A stretch of 64,000 nucleotides of DNA, taken from Mytilus galloprovincialis. Lineage: Eukaryota > Mollusca > Bivalvia > Mytilida > Mytilidae. Below the pieces are notes generated by a model that had not been told where the DNA came from, did no database searches, and worked only from the letters and a program-made list of their open reading frames with translations. Positions 57,501 through 64,000 of this stretch are shown one piece after another. Position numbers and translations under genes: made by a program. The DNA is taken from NCBI RefSeq assembly GCF_965363235.1, contig NC_134845.1:69035261-69099260 (forward strand), given 5' to 3'. How positions within the stretch are numbered: position 1 is the first letter of the stretch; the number at the start of each line of letters is the position of its first letter.

Positions 57501-60500
57501 AAAACTGTACATATTATATTTGTTTGTTTTATTCACACCTTGTTATCAATGTAATTGAATTTAATGCTACTTTCATATAATTGAAATGTTTAGTTAGCAA
57601 TGAAACCAGCTTTAATCCACAATTTTCTGCATAGGAAATATATATACATCATTTGTACATGTACCATGCCAGGTTTTATGACAGTTGTTATCTGTTCGTT
57701 TGGTGTGTTTGAACTTTTGATTTTGTCATTTAATTAATGCTTTCGTTTTTGAAGTTTCCTCAGATGCAACAACTATGGAACGTTAATTTTGATTGGATAA
57801 CATCACTTCTTCGCATGGCATCAATTGACAATTTATGCTATGGAACGTACGCGCAAGCGCAGACGGCATTTGACCCATTTTAAAAACATGTTTTAACGAT
57901 GTTTTATGTCAGTTTCATTAGAATCGAGATAACAATATTGTATTTTAAGCTCCGACGGCATCAATTGGGGATTTGATGGTCGCAAATACCCGATTACTGT
58001 TTCAGCTAACGCGTCGCCAGTAAACTTAATTTGCGACAATCTAATCCTCAATGGATGCTGTCGGAGCTTAAAATACAATACAGTTATCTGCTAATTAGCA
58101 AATAATTAAACAATATAAAAAAGACAATAATGTACCCATTGTGAAGTGATATTTTGAATCAGAACATTATTGGCATCACATATCATATAACGTTGACACG
58201 ATATGTTCCAATGGCTCCGGAGTCTGTATTTCCTATTATGATTTCTTATGTTGCTGCTCACAAAGCAGGTATTATTTTAAGAGTTTCAAGTGTTAATTCG
58301 TCTCTTCAAAAATGTTACTGTGTTGATAAATCGTTATATGATATGTTACAATTGGCTTTCATACTATTTTTTGATAAATCATAAATGTTTATTGAACTGT
58401 TTATTGGTCTAGACTGTCACCAAACATCTTAACCGTTTAGAATAATTATTTGAATAATGGTCGAACGTTTAAGTTTTTTAAATGTACATAAAGAAATTTG
58501 AACACATTGGCAGCAGATATAAAGGAGGGTTGAGATCTCACATAACATGTTTAATCCAGTCGCATGTTCCAAGACAGGAGCCTCTGGCCTCTGTTATTCT
58601 TGTTGTTGTTTTTTAAATTTAAGTTCGGTTATTTGTTTTGGAGTTTAGTATGACGTTCAATTTCTCTGAACTAGTGTACAATTTCACATTTTTTACACAA
58701 TCCAGGTTTGGGTTTTTCTCGCTGCGTTTAAGACCCATTGGTGGCATTCGGCTGCTACGTGTATCTGCTCTTTTGTCGGGTTGTTGTTCCAATTGTTTCC
58801 AACAATTCCATTATCAATAAATGATTTCTTGTGTATACAAATTCATACAAATAAAATGTATTTATTACATGGTATTTGTTGTATTTCGACCAGAAGTTAC
58901 TTCATTTAATCACCTTGTTTTATTTCTATTTTAAAGGTGATATGCATGGACTTTACCTTTTCTTATATTTACTGTCCGACAGAATTGTTCAATTTAGCTG
59001 ACCAAATTACCTTACATGGTATGTAGGTAAAAGTTAATAACTTATGATATTAATCGAAGATATCCATGTGCTGCACTGATGCTCATTACGTTTTTCGCTA
59101 GAATCTAAATCGAAAATAAATCGATACTTGTATAGATAGTGGGACAGCTATCTATGGAAGTTCAGAACTCACAAAACAATCATCCATATTGTGATAAAAG
59201 TAAATATGAAAATATATAATAAAGATATAATGTCGATACACTTATATAATCAATCGTTTGTTTATTAAGTTGGTTCTCGAATCAGGGCACCCTGCAACTA
59301 GAAGCCCTTGATTTAGGACATCCTTGCTCTAGAATATGTAAATATTTGCTTTCAGCTATAGGTGATTTATTTAAAGCTTGCTGTTCGGTGTGAGCAAGGC
59401 TCCGTGTAAAGGACTGTACTTTGACCTATACATGTTCACTTTTATAAATTGTAATTTTAATGGAGAATTTTTTCATTAGCACTCACAGTATATCTTCTTA
59501 TATATGAAACATAAGTGTATCCAATATTTAGCTTACTTAAATTGATATATGTTGTCCGGTGTTGTAGGGAGAGTAACATTTACGGCTTTTTGACCATATG
59601 TCCAATTGTCTTCTACACTGAACTGTGTACAGTAGTAAGACATATCAGCTAGTGAATCATCATTTCGACAACCTTTGAAGCATGCTAATTTACCTCCTCC
59701 ACCAAACGTTACTTCAGTATTAAACAAGTGGTACAACTCACACTCATGGGCATTGGTGTAATCTCGACGATATGATAGTTTATATGTTATTTCTATTTGC
59801 TGGAATAAAAAAAACATTCAAACAAATGCAGGAACATAATAAAAAGGTATTTAACATGATTAATCATGTCAATGCAAAGTGGATGTATGTATTACCAAAA
59901 TATTTCTTAGGTTAAACTTTCTTTCACATTTCAAAATAAGATTGCATTTTACGTAACTTTTACTAGGAACTGATAAAGCATAATTAATGTAGGTAATCTG
60001 TCCGTAATGCCGTACTAAAAATATTGAGCATTTTAACTATTCTCTAAAAAAAATATGTATAATATTTCTTACGATATTTGTTTTGCCCAGGGTTTAAATT
60101 AAAAGAAACCATAAGCTGAAATGAATGCCTGGTTGAATGATAGGATCTAAATACCAAGTGATGTTTAACATTTAGTCCTTCCTTCAAAAATATAATTCAT
60201 AAAAGGTTCAGACAAAGATACGTCATAAATTTATTCAGAACGATACGAAAGTGTTTTTTTTTCAAACGATTGCCAAATCAAGGAACAAATCATAATTAAA
60301 AGTAAAACGGTGAAAATACTTTGAATACAATTTTTATATCTGCTGAGTCTAACTTTAAACGTCGGTATATATAATAAGCCGTCATTAGAACAAGCCCCTC
60401 AGAAAAAAGCAACATAAAGTATACAAAAGTACAAAACCTGAGGTTGTTTTTTATGTTGAATGTGAATTAAGATGATACAATCAATTGTTTACCGAATTGT

Positions 60501-61020
60501 AGTACCTGTAATATGAAAATTCAATACTATTTAAGTTATTGAAAACATCAGTGAAAAGAGAGCGAAGGTATTGTGACATAAATATCCCGCACATGTTAAA
60601 ATAGTCAGGATAGCGTGCATGAACATTCATTTTTAATATGTAATATTACATCATTTCAAAGATTAGCATTTAACTATATGTACCCTTCGAAACTACAGTT
60701 ATTGGTATTCACCAAAACAAAACCAAGGAGAAAACAAACAGATTAAATAGGAACAAAAAACAAGTGTATCAATAAGACGAATCATTCGTCATAAGTTGAT
60801 AACACACATATTTTGTACATATACGAACAAAAAACGCTTTATGAAACTTCTTCTTTAATCAGTACACAATTAATATATATATAACCTTTACCTGGTTATC
60901 CATATGTTTCCATGTTATCATTCCTCCACGAAAATGGGATCCATCAACGCTTATCAGTTTAATTAATATCAACACAGTAATTGCAAAGTCCACGTGCATA
61001 TTTTTCTTACTTTTAATCAT
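27400..61020 (-). CDS. Gene B: adhesion GPCR (HRM-GAIN-GPS-7TM) with unusual ectodomain, 26 exons
   Basis: Predicted cell-surface adhesion GPCR of 1050 residues. Twenty-six exons join with consistent phases and GT-AG borders (3153 coding bases including stop). Order by residue: signal peptide 1-27; unclassified cysteine-containing ectodomain about 28-375; HRM domain 376-442; GAIN 443-725 ending in a GPS with CEYNHTTNFAILM; seven helices about 735-985; hydrophilic tail to 1050. Family knowledge: GPS autoproteolysis after the residue following His leaves a tethered agonist, here starting TNFAILMSP. The helix 6-7 region FGVTWVLGAFSVNDD followed by FNSLQGLFICVFHC is latrophilin-like class B2 sequence. 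Start chosen at 61020; an in-frame Met at 60999 matches the paralogue's start and is an alternative. Introns are large and carry mobile elements. Ligand and G-protein coupling cannot be read from sequence. Confidence 0.88.
28580..28663 (-). CDS. Gene B exon 25: cytoplasmic tail
   Basis: Twenty-eight codons, VKQGYRKYQKRRNANRMNSK LSTDSSNY, the basic stretch after helix 7. Donor gtgagt is strong; retention of the intron would end the protein after VSI. Confidence 0.85.
29577..29618 (-). CDS. Gene B exon 24: end of helix 7
   Basis: A 42-base exon, GLFICVFHCFLNIQ, between acag and gtattt; same size as gene A exon 19 and differing from it by one residue. Confidence 0.86.
29740..30225 (+). repeat. 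Dispersed repeat families 5 and 1
   Basis: Contains agagggacgaaagatacca (family 5; a reverse fragment near 14100-14165) followed by a family 1 copy ending caatcataccacatcttc. Gene B intron between exons 23 and 24. Confidence 0.6.
30950..31076 (-). CDS. Gene B exon 23: helices 6 and 7
   Basis: Encodes IGLKSICVILPLFGVTWVLG, AFSVNDDLVIFQYLF and AIFNSLQ. Protein identical to gene A in this exon, the most conserved part of the pair. Acceptor tcgtag, donor gtactg. Confidence 0.92.
31544..31629 (-). CDS. Gene B exon 22: helix 5 end and intracellular loop 3
   Basis: Encodes INFIIIILTVHKMMTTRGLA then AKSLKEKSK. Same 86-base length and phases as gene A exon 17. Confidence 0.87.
32215..32515 (+). repeat. 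Dispersed repeat family 1 copy
   Basis: Runs from ttaaccccgcc through ctgtacggtgacctatagtt to gcaatcataccacatcttct, ending a few bases from gene B exon 21. Other copies: 2070-2170, 42200-42420, 59360-59500, and reverse ones at 51465-51620, 53270-53350 and 61475-61560. Confidence 0.65.
32529..32595 (-). CDS. Gene B exon 21: extracellular loop 2 and helix 5
   Basis: Encodes CWLTLESNLIWAFIGPALL and VIM. Contains the loop-2 cysteine. The intron on its 5' side (32596-38638) holds the DIRS-type element. Confidence 0.88.
32971..33225 (+). repeat. Split direct repeat A1
   Basis: 255 bases starting agagattattaaaatt and ending gttaaactatttaaaa; one or two substitutions from A2 at 35974-36228. Confidence 0.92.
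33238..34050 (+). CDS. DIRS-type gag-like ORF1 (3' end probably truncated)
   Basis: 270 codons from the ATG after gaaaag at 33238; an upstream in-frame ATG at 33112 lies inside the A1 repeat and is less likely. The first 100 residues are basic and low-complexity (KKRRTANRTGGQRM). The second half has NEWTSAFMVFMSVYIEK, AQELLKYMRDIRLAATRS and WATYDELFRLKIEKNP then WGNIHGEYWLLH. That pattern (E-W-x-x-A-F ... Y-x-x-x-I-R-x-A-A-x-R ... Y-D-E-x-F-R-L ... W-G-x-x-x-x-x-x-W-L) is the conserved block I know from the first ORF of animal DIRS elements. The tail after EYWLLH probably comes from other DNA, since a gypsy fragment follows. Confidence 0.7.
   Translation: MPNKRNAIGSPSRAMGKKRRTANRTGGQRMQNEEIPQKKDGAGRRRTAKKTQGVGHVVAEGPVETTDFSSGNESEEDARAFPSLRHDPLHQNFEIANNSIDFTPSQESSIHDTVGEHVSFKIKKTIWEGKFIELHSLLRTRKAMEEVDEGDLKLKRGKICIDKRSSSVYLSINEWTSAFMVFMSVYIEKYSTRAQELLKYMRDIRLAATRSENWATYDELFRLKIEKNPNLSWGNIHGEYWLLHITSPIVQNCVSVQSKGDRTNTQHPLI
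34135..34710 (-). mobile_element. Nested Ty3/gypsy fragment: end of pol, polypurine tract and LTR start
   Basis: On the minus strand 34710-34431 encodes the end of a gypsy-type pol: RDYRDNNKWKQGTIV, HKLGTVTYQVQFGDLVWKRH and IDQIREF, then a tail ending NPNKLK and TAA. The G-x-V-T-Y-x-V ... W-K-R-H-I-D-Q-I-R block is the integrase C-terminus. About 290 bases further a polypurine run (aaaagagggagga, 34139-34152) precedes TGTTAAATTATG, the expected LTR start at about 34135. The LTR continues left for an unknown length, perhaps to the end of the DIRS ORF. Fragment only; no active element. Confidence 0.72.
34711..35242. other. Rest of the DIRS internal region
   Basis: No recognisable protein. Contains a short palindromic stretch gcacccttggatgcgggtgc near 34927. 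Where the gypsy fragment ends on this side cannot be placed. Confidence 0.4.
35243..35973 (+). repeat. Split direct repeat B1
   Basis: About 731 bases from ggtccagggagactgg to gtattgcaattaat; differs from B2 by a few substitutions and one single-base indel near gatggaactctac. Confidence 0.92.
35974..36228 (+). repeat. Split direct repeat A2
   Basis: Second A copy, directly joined to the end of B1 at TAAT. After it the sequence departs from that following A1 (cccgcccacc against ggaaaagaaa). Confidence 0.92.
36578..37309 (+). repeat. Split direct repeat B2
   Basis: Right end of the DIRS-type element; matches B1 nearly perfectly and ends at the same gcaattaat. Confidence 0.92.
37355..37445 (-). 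repeat. tRNA-like (SINE-type) module
   Basis: The minus strand has an A-box-like ggtagctcagagg and a B-box ggttcgattcc with extra bases between them. Too irregular for a working tRNA. It lies about 45 bases from the end of the DIRS element. Confidence 0.5.
37540..37655 (+). repeat. tRNA-like (SINE-type) module, opposite orientation
   Basis: Plus strand gttggtagccacgaggtt and later aggttcgaatccctg resemble A and B boxes at too wide a spacing. Pairs with the inverted module at 37355-37445. Confidence 0.4.
38288..38384. repeat. Inverted repeat with 25-base arms
   Basis: Arms 38288-38312 and 38360-38384 (agatacaatgcataagcg... and its complement, with few mismatches) around a centre containing gccctgcgggc. 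Small foldback element in a gene B intron. Confidence 0.7.
38639..38708 (-). CDS. Gene B exon 20: helix 4
   Basis: Encodes VPAGIVGISATSTKLKGYG plus NQQ. Acceptor ttcaag, donor gtaagt, phases fit. Confidence 0.87.
39248..39398 (-). CDS. Gene B exon 19: helix 3 to start of helix 4
   Basis: Encodes VVCSVIAVALHYMFLTDFAL, MLAAGIHIVRMVVIIF and PTRSIVYKLIPACW. The E-G pair seen in gene A and in most of the family is A-G here. Confidence 0.9.
39957..40059 (-). CDS. Gene B exon 18: helix 2
   Basis: Encodes YVANDRTKTLMNLCVALIIS then YVIFLAGITRTDNK. Acceptor ttttgtag, donor gtaaga. Confidence 0.88.
40525..40628 (-). CDS. Gene B exon 17: helix 1
   Basis: Encodes PLSHQLPLSMISAIGCGVSI then LFLVITVVVHFVLW. 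The codon split with the next exon gives Asp here where gene A has Arg, because the last two exon bases are GA instead of AG. Confidence 0.88.
41280..41600 (+). repeat. Dispersed repeat family 2, fuller copy
   Basis: Contains ggagggttgagatctca, catgtttaaccccgcc, gaagacccattggtggcctt and gttgttgtcgctttgacaca. A second good copy is at 58520-58810. Confidence 0.65.
41768..41891 (-). CDS. Gene B exon 16: GPS motif
   Basis: Encodes NTVNGAWSSFGSRVVDATDS and YTTCEYNHTTNFAILMSPGK T. GPS with predicted cleavage between Thr713 and Thr714, leaving a tethered agonist TNFAILM. Confidence 0.93.
42200..42420 (+). repeat. Dispersed repeat family 1 copy
   Basis: Contains agaccgttggttttccgttt, tttttggggccatttatagc and catctt preceded by ctcataccac. 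Confidence 0.6.
42687..42733 (-). CDS. Gene B exon 15: GPS start (microexon)
   Basis: A 47-base exon, GDYSRPFCGFWDFSA plus two bases, giving the first GPS cysteine and Trp. Acceptor tttacaag, donor gtaagt. Confidence 0.85.
43495..43609 (-). CDS. Gene B exon 14: GAIN subdomain B
   Basis: Encodes KLQSFNGSYDVNSIIADFTI then HGRSCSNFSLIIKFDHIL, with NGS and NFS glycosylation sequons. 115 bases, as in gene A. Confidence 0.87.
44018..44090 (-). CDS. Gene B exon 13: GAIN
   Basis: Encodes LTGYSSAFYRNISRLFPEYL plus LLN; 73 bases, as in gene A. Confidence 0.85.
44193..44368 (+). mobile_element. tRNA-derived SINE
   Basis: The head has an A box tggtctagcgg and a perfect B box ggttcgaatcc. A unique body follows (with tgttgggttgatgtttagac) and then an (at)n tail ending at about 44368. 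Pol III-type promoter order and a simple-repeat tail are standard for SINEs. Lies in an intron of the GAIN region of gene B. Confidence 0.78.
44588..44708. repeat. 120-base near-perfect palindrome, copy 2
   Basis: Second copy of the palindrome of 7292-7411, in an intron of the GAIN region of gene B. A few base differences from copy 1. Confidence 0.85.
44711..44877. mobile_element. MITE-like element with 23-base perfect inverted ends, copy 2
   Basis: Inverted repeats 44711-44733 and 44855-44877; the internal part is the reverse complement of copy 1 (7122-7289). Adjacent to the palindrome as in copy 1, so the pair moves as one unit of about 290 bases. Confidence 0.85.
45814..45933 (-). CDS. 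Gene B exon 12: GAIN
   Basis: Encodes IEVGKASSDEITVPDRSKIS and on to KLKTNRCK; 120 bases with gtaagt donor, as in gene A. The intron on its 3' side contains a SINE-like copy and the composite palindrome element. Confidence 0.85.
46506..46614 (-). CDS. Gene B exon 11: GAIN
   Basis: Encodes GSGGVTSLVNSVTEYNDAFN then DVIDGKFSIIVEKENV; 109 bases. Confidence 0.85.
47433..47504 (-). CDS. Gene B exon 10: GAIN
   Basis: Twenty-four codons, IFGSLCDNLLDDSNHQSWEE LNNE; weak donor gttatt shared in position with gene A. Confidence 0.84.
48478..48666 (-). CDS. Gene B exon 9: GAIN subdomain A
   Basis: Sixty-three codons from TAKLLSGDSADILVSTILEE to KLTFDQLQ with RSGDLLTSSYVLNDIAKYV, the helical GAIN A pattern. 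Donor gttagt. Confidence 0.88.
48667..50728. other. Gene B intron 8, no feature
   Basis: Two kilobases of AT-rich sequence between the HRM and GAIN exons. I see no coding stretch and no clear repeat structure. Confidence 0.5.
50729..50928 (-). CDS. Gene B exon 8: HRM domain
   Basis: Encodes STNLCSENVDKFNTTWSITP, TTVACTGEYTGNASRYCSS and EGKWEEPTYTNC. Cysteine and Trp spacing identical to gene A. Family knowledge: HRM domains sit outside the membrane next to GAIN. Confidence 0.91.
51160..51825. repeat. Pair of diverged direct repeats
   Basis: About 100 bases at 51160-51265 recur at 51735-51825: both have aaagcattgtcgaaacaaac, a ttattgaa segment and ccaatag. The stretch between holds a reverse family 1 copy. 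Gene B intron between exons 7 and 8. Confidence 0.6.
52834..52874 (-). CDS. Gene B exon 7: ectodomain microexon
   Basis: A 41-base exon, QASEQKCITVYVT, with acceptor tattgcag and donor gtgagt. It continues the pattern C-F-T-A-V-D-S ... S-E-Q-K-C-I-T-V from exon 6, so its Cys probably pairs with that of exon 6. Supported by phases on both sides. Confidence 0.75.
53901..54062 (-). CDS. Gene B exon 6: ectodomain beta-rich module
   Basis: Encodes ISEIIILTPKEVSKSKLLRY, then WYVNVTWTPTERDIGSH and RICFTAVDSI. The W-T-P-x-x-x-D-I-G-x-H-x-I-C-F-T-A-x-D pattern resembles an immunoglobulin/cadherin-like strand sandwich seen in invertebrate secreted proteins; family not named with confidence. Confidence 0.82.
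54622..54875 (-). CDS. Gene B exon 5: ectodomain
   Basis: Eighty-four codons starting GTCVISYNATGELGLYAVAL QIEDFA, with PLSSVPLQFLIDV and later SCEMKPTVENINS. Strand-rich, five potential N-glycosylation sequons or so. The run Y-N-A-T-G-x-x-G-x-Y-A-V-A-L-Q-I-E-D-F is one I recall from large mollusc and cnidarian surface proteins, but I cannot name the domain. Confidence 0.83.
55314..55414 (-). CDS. Gene B exon 4: ectodomain cysteine exon
   Basis: Thirty-three codons, EDADNDIIRCRRAIGDDECG DICNSLVNSELNK, following acceptor gtaacag. The pattern V-x-D-x-D-x-D-x-I/V-R-C-R-x-A ... E-C-x-x-I-C is the recognisable core of the unnamed ectodomain. Gene A exon 2 is its counterpart. Confidence 0.8.
56102..57098. 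mobile_element. 997-base insertion with inverted ends and 6-base target duplication
   Basis: Ends gaggcttgttta and, on the other strand, gaggcttgtata form short inverted repeats. Both sides are flanked by AGTGTT (56096-56101, 57099-57104), a target-site duplication. Just inside each end is a direct repeat of about 75 bases rich in atcccatatccc (56122-56197, 56999-57075). The interior carries an RT-like fragment on the minus strand. Intron between exons 3 and 4 of gene B. Confidence 0.8.
56380..56853 (-). pseudogene. Reverse-transcriptase element C-terminal fragment
   Basis: Open for 157 codons. Contains NFLFVDGDVHLAISYGVCIS, QLLRYARVCSNVSNFNEHN and LLSQGFRYHKSLKIFTKLF. This matches in pattern the conserved stretch after the reverse-transcriptase core of a retroelement group common in molluscs (V-N-F-x-F-x-D-G-D-V-x-x-x-x-S-Y-G-V-x-I-S-Q-L-x-R-x-A-R). 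The catalytic RT motifs would lie upstream and are absent, so it is a truncated copy. Confidence 0.65.
57231..57406 (-). CDS. Gene B exon 3: ectodomain
   Basis: Encodes YSGVAWISLIGGGSGWSLLS, then TVNLSTRQDTGRINSSPSSS and on to QGCFYSLIIP. The D-T-G-x-I-N-S-S-P core precedes the D-x-D-x-x-R-C exon. No equivalent was found in gene A. Confidence 0.82.
57927..58088. mobile_element. 162-base foldback MITE
   Basis: Arms of about 45 bases (57927-57970, 58043-58088) are complementary with few mismatches; both contain attttaagctccgac. The short centre is noncoding. In the intron between exons 2 and 3 of gene B. Confidence 0.8.
58520..58810 (+). repeat. Dispersed repeat family 2 copy
   Basis: Parallels 41280-41600: gagggttgagatctcac, gagcctctggcct, gacgttcaatttctctgaac and agacccattggtggc are shared or nearly so. 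Confidence 0.65.
59537..59799 (-). CDS. Gene B exon 2: ectodomain
   Basis: The largest exon, 87 codons, from QIEITYKLSYRRDYTNAHEC to LPTTPDNIYQF. Six cysteines and several sequons. With exon 1 it gives RGGMITWKHMDNQ-QIEITY, a start pattern (R-G-G-x-I-x-W ... I-T-Y-x-x-S-x-R-R) shared by other invertebrate proteins with this ectodomain. Not found in gene A. Confidence 0.85.
60892..61020 (-). CDS. Gene B exon 1: start and signal peptide
   Basis: Starts MIKSKKNMHVDFAITVLILI KLISVDGSHFRGG. The basic start and hydrophobic core form a signal peptide, with cleavage likely near VDG-S. Donor gtaaag in phase 0. Either Met at 61020 or at 60999 could be used. Confidence 0.8.
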
Positions 61021-64000
61021 GTTAAAGGCACGTTCAACTACTTCATATTATGTGCTACCTTTAAATACAGCAAATAATTGGTGTGTATTTCTATATTGTC
61101 CCATTTGTGTGTTATTGAATAGATTTCCACGAAGAATACAATACCTGAAATTTACGACTTCTACATAAATCAAAACAGTACCGTTTATTTCCTGTCTGAC
61201 AAAATATATGTTAACTTTTTTAGCCTTGGTTCGGGTTTTAATTTTTTCCAGGTGTTTTGTTTATGTTTGTCCGCCTTGGTTTATTAGATATATTAAAGTA
61301 TATATTTACATTATATATGTATATAATGTCGGCTTTATTTTTAGAATTTAGATTTTTCGTTTATACTGTTCATTACTATTGTCTTTAACATAGTTTAAGA
61401 TAAACTATGTAAACATGTACATACAGATATTAAATCGTAAAAAGAAAAACAATATGAGCATCAATACTAGAAGACGTGGTATATATTGAGACAGCTATCC
61501 ATTATCGACAAGAGGACATCAGCGTGAAACTACAAATTCCCTATCAGAATGATTCATCGACGTTAAAAGGAAAACTGACAATCATTGTCAAATAATATTG
61601 AAGTAAAGTGCATCTGCAACCCATGCATACCTTGACTCACAACCTCAGTGTTGTTTGGCTAGATATTCAGTAGTTAGAGTTCTTTGATCATTCGGCCATT
61701 TAGACTTCTGTCGTATTTAAGAAAATCCTATATTGTATGATGATCATAGTCGACTGCATGTATTTGTTCTAAATATCTTCGTCGTAACTGATAAAGATTT
61801 ATATATTTCAGGGTTAATAAATCTCTAAAACTGGTTTCAAAGCTTTATTCATGGCAGTTTATTATAACTGCTTCAGAAAGCCTATTTAACAAAAATGGTA
61901 CCTTCCACAGATTAGTCATTGCTTCTTAGCATGTATATTATTGTTTGTTTATCAAAAATAAAAAATACAAATAATTGTACCCTAACGTTTATTAAATTAG
62001 ATTTTTACTCTAACAAAGTCTTCTGTAATCCGTGGTGTGTGTACATTTGAAGGCGGCTCTTTAGCGTCTTGCATGTTTTAGATTTATATTATATGATGTT
62101 GAATTTGATTAATGAATGGCATTAACAACTAATAGGAAATGTAATTTGAAAATTAATTTTGCATTATTAAAGATTTTTATGTGACAATTCATTCAAGGCC
62201 ACAAAACACATTTTTTTTCCCACGCGAAGGAGACATATAAACATAAACTTTTCCTGTTCAAGGTATGCATCTTTTGTGCAATGCAATGCACAAAGAATAG
62301 ATTTCTTATTAAGACATTGCTATTATCTATTTTCCTCTATATGTTAATATAACACCTATTATTAGTTAAATGATAATATTTCAGTTTAAATGGATATAAA
62401 TACACAACCTTTTTGGAACAGTAACTGTATACAACCTTTTCAATCACTCGTACATATCTATCAACTGATCTGGATTGGATAAAACCTGTCTTTATATCGT
62501 CATGTATAACTACTAAATATACACGTGTCCTATGTATGAAAGGTCAATAACATTATTCAATAATGTTTAAGAGAAAATCGTATCTGTTATCATTTTAGAA
62601 AACATAAACACAATTTTAAATTTCATGAGATGGGGAAGTGTTATACTATCATAAGAATTACATAACATTTTCTTATCGATCACTAGTTGATAATTAATCG
62701 ACAAAAAATCAGGAGAAAATCATTTACGAAGACTTGTACGCCTTTCCATTCGGACAAAAGAAAGAAAATGATTAATCCTAAATCAAATAAAAAGTCTCAT
62801 CTTAACAATTTACCAGTAGAAAGATTTTGGTATTGTTAACTCTTTAAAGCTTGTATTCAATAAAAGTTACTACTTCAACAAAGAATGTGTAGCTTGCCCT
62901 GTGCTTCGGTAATTTTTACTATGTGAAAAGTTGTGTATAGAAAAGATAGTAATGAGTTTGCATGTTCCTATGGTATCCTTGTTCCTCTTTCGAAGACCAA
63001 AAACTATATATATTTAGGCCTGTTAACCCTGAACAACTTGCTTATCAATATAATGTACTATGGAAATTTGATAATCATTATTGATCGTATGTTATCTTCG
63101 TTTGTCTTTATAACTTAACTTGTTGGTGTGTTCGGGATTTCCTTTACCTCCATTTCCTTGTATGTTTATATGCGTATAAATCAATGGCTTTTTTGTGTGA
63201 TTTGTACTATTATAACTAATATGATAACCATTTACGTTTAATTCGTTCTATTTTCCTCTCAATACGTAACGAAAATAGGCGAAAAATAATGGCTTGTAGA
63301 TGCCTACATTCATGTAATTATATTGTTTTGTAAATATACACATCAACAGAATAAAAATTCGCCTCGGTTGATAATGTTGTCCCGGGGTAATAATCTGCTC
63401 TATCACCCTCTCAGCTATGTGTTATTTATATATTATTATATACGTCTAAACATGCAACAACTTTAAAACAAATATCCATCGGATTACATGTGGTCAAATT
63501 AGCTCAAAAATGTTAGATCATCAAATTTGTTGCAATTCCAACCTTTGCTTCTGTGACATCGTGGCAACACCGCCTTCACCGTGGCAAAAAAAGATAATAA
63601 AACGCTGTTTTTGTTTTTATAGTTTGTTAGAAATAATTCAAGTCTGCATGAAGATATTAAAACGTCCTGTAGTAAAACGTCATTCAACTGTTCAATAAAC
63701 ATTCCTGCACAATACTAAATCTCCGACAGGAAAGAGACGGTCAAAAATTGACATATAATCGGTAAGACTGAATTTGATAAAATGCCGTAAATAATGCACA
63801 CTTCTGACTTAAAATTTGAATGTTCTTATTTTCTCAACAAGAACAGAATTATCTTTTGAAATGAAAAAAATAAATAAAATAAGCGATAAAATTTACCATA
63901 AGAAGGGAAACTGTTTCAGGTCAACATTCTAAAGCTGTACTCCCAACACACATAAGTTCACTTGTGTAAACGTAAACATATTAAATGTGTTATCATCTGT
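61021..64000. other. Region upstream of gene B
   Basis: No exon recognised on either strand. A reverse family 1 copy lies at about 61475-61560. The promoter and any 5' noncoding exon of gene B should be here, but no motif stands out. Confidence 0.5.

Overview
The window looks like an intron-rich, AT-rich animal genome, most plausibly a bivalve mollusc of the mussel (Mytilus) type. Coding is split into short exons (41-263 bases) with GT-AG boundaries. Introns are full of dispersed repeats of a kind I associate with mussel DNA, and a DIRS-type (tyrosine recombinase) retroelement is present. The species assignment is inference; no database search was possible.

Two head-to-tail paralogous adhesion G-protein-coupled receptor (aGPCR) genes lie on the minus strand and fill most of the window. 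Gene B (start 61020, stop 27400) can be assembled as 26 exons whose reading phases all join, giving a predicted 1050-residue receptor. Its parts in order are: signal peptide; a roughly 350-residue cysteine-containing extracellular region that is not one of the textbook aGPCR modules; a hormone-receptor (HRM) domain; a GAIN domain with a GPS autoproteolysis motif; seven membrane helices; and a hydrophilic tail. Gene A (start about 25254, stop 1854) has the same exons from HRM to tail with the same lengths and phases. Its first exon and one ectodomain exon are recognisable, but the equivalents of four other ectodomain exons are not found. A minisatellite and an unassigned coding-like stretch sit in that gap.

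Layout: 1-1853, downstream of gene A; 1854-25254, gene A; 25255-27399, intergenic spacer with a 146-base direct repeat; 27400-61020, gene B; 61021-64000, upstream of gene B, where I see no gene. Introns of B carry a Ngaro/PAT-like DIRS retroelement (32971-37309) with split direct repeats and a gag-like ORF, and a Ty3/gypsy pol tail nested in it. They also hold a 1-kb element (56102-57098) with inverted ends, a 6-base target duplication and an internal reverse-transcriptase-like fragment. Both genes hold one copy of a composite palindrome/inverted-repeat element, in opposite orientations.

The two receptors probably bind different extracellular partners but share a cleavage and tethered-agonist mechanism: the GPS reads NHT|T in both. 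The cytoplasmic tails diverge in their last exon, so coupling or trafficking may also differ. Almost everything else is intronic repeat.
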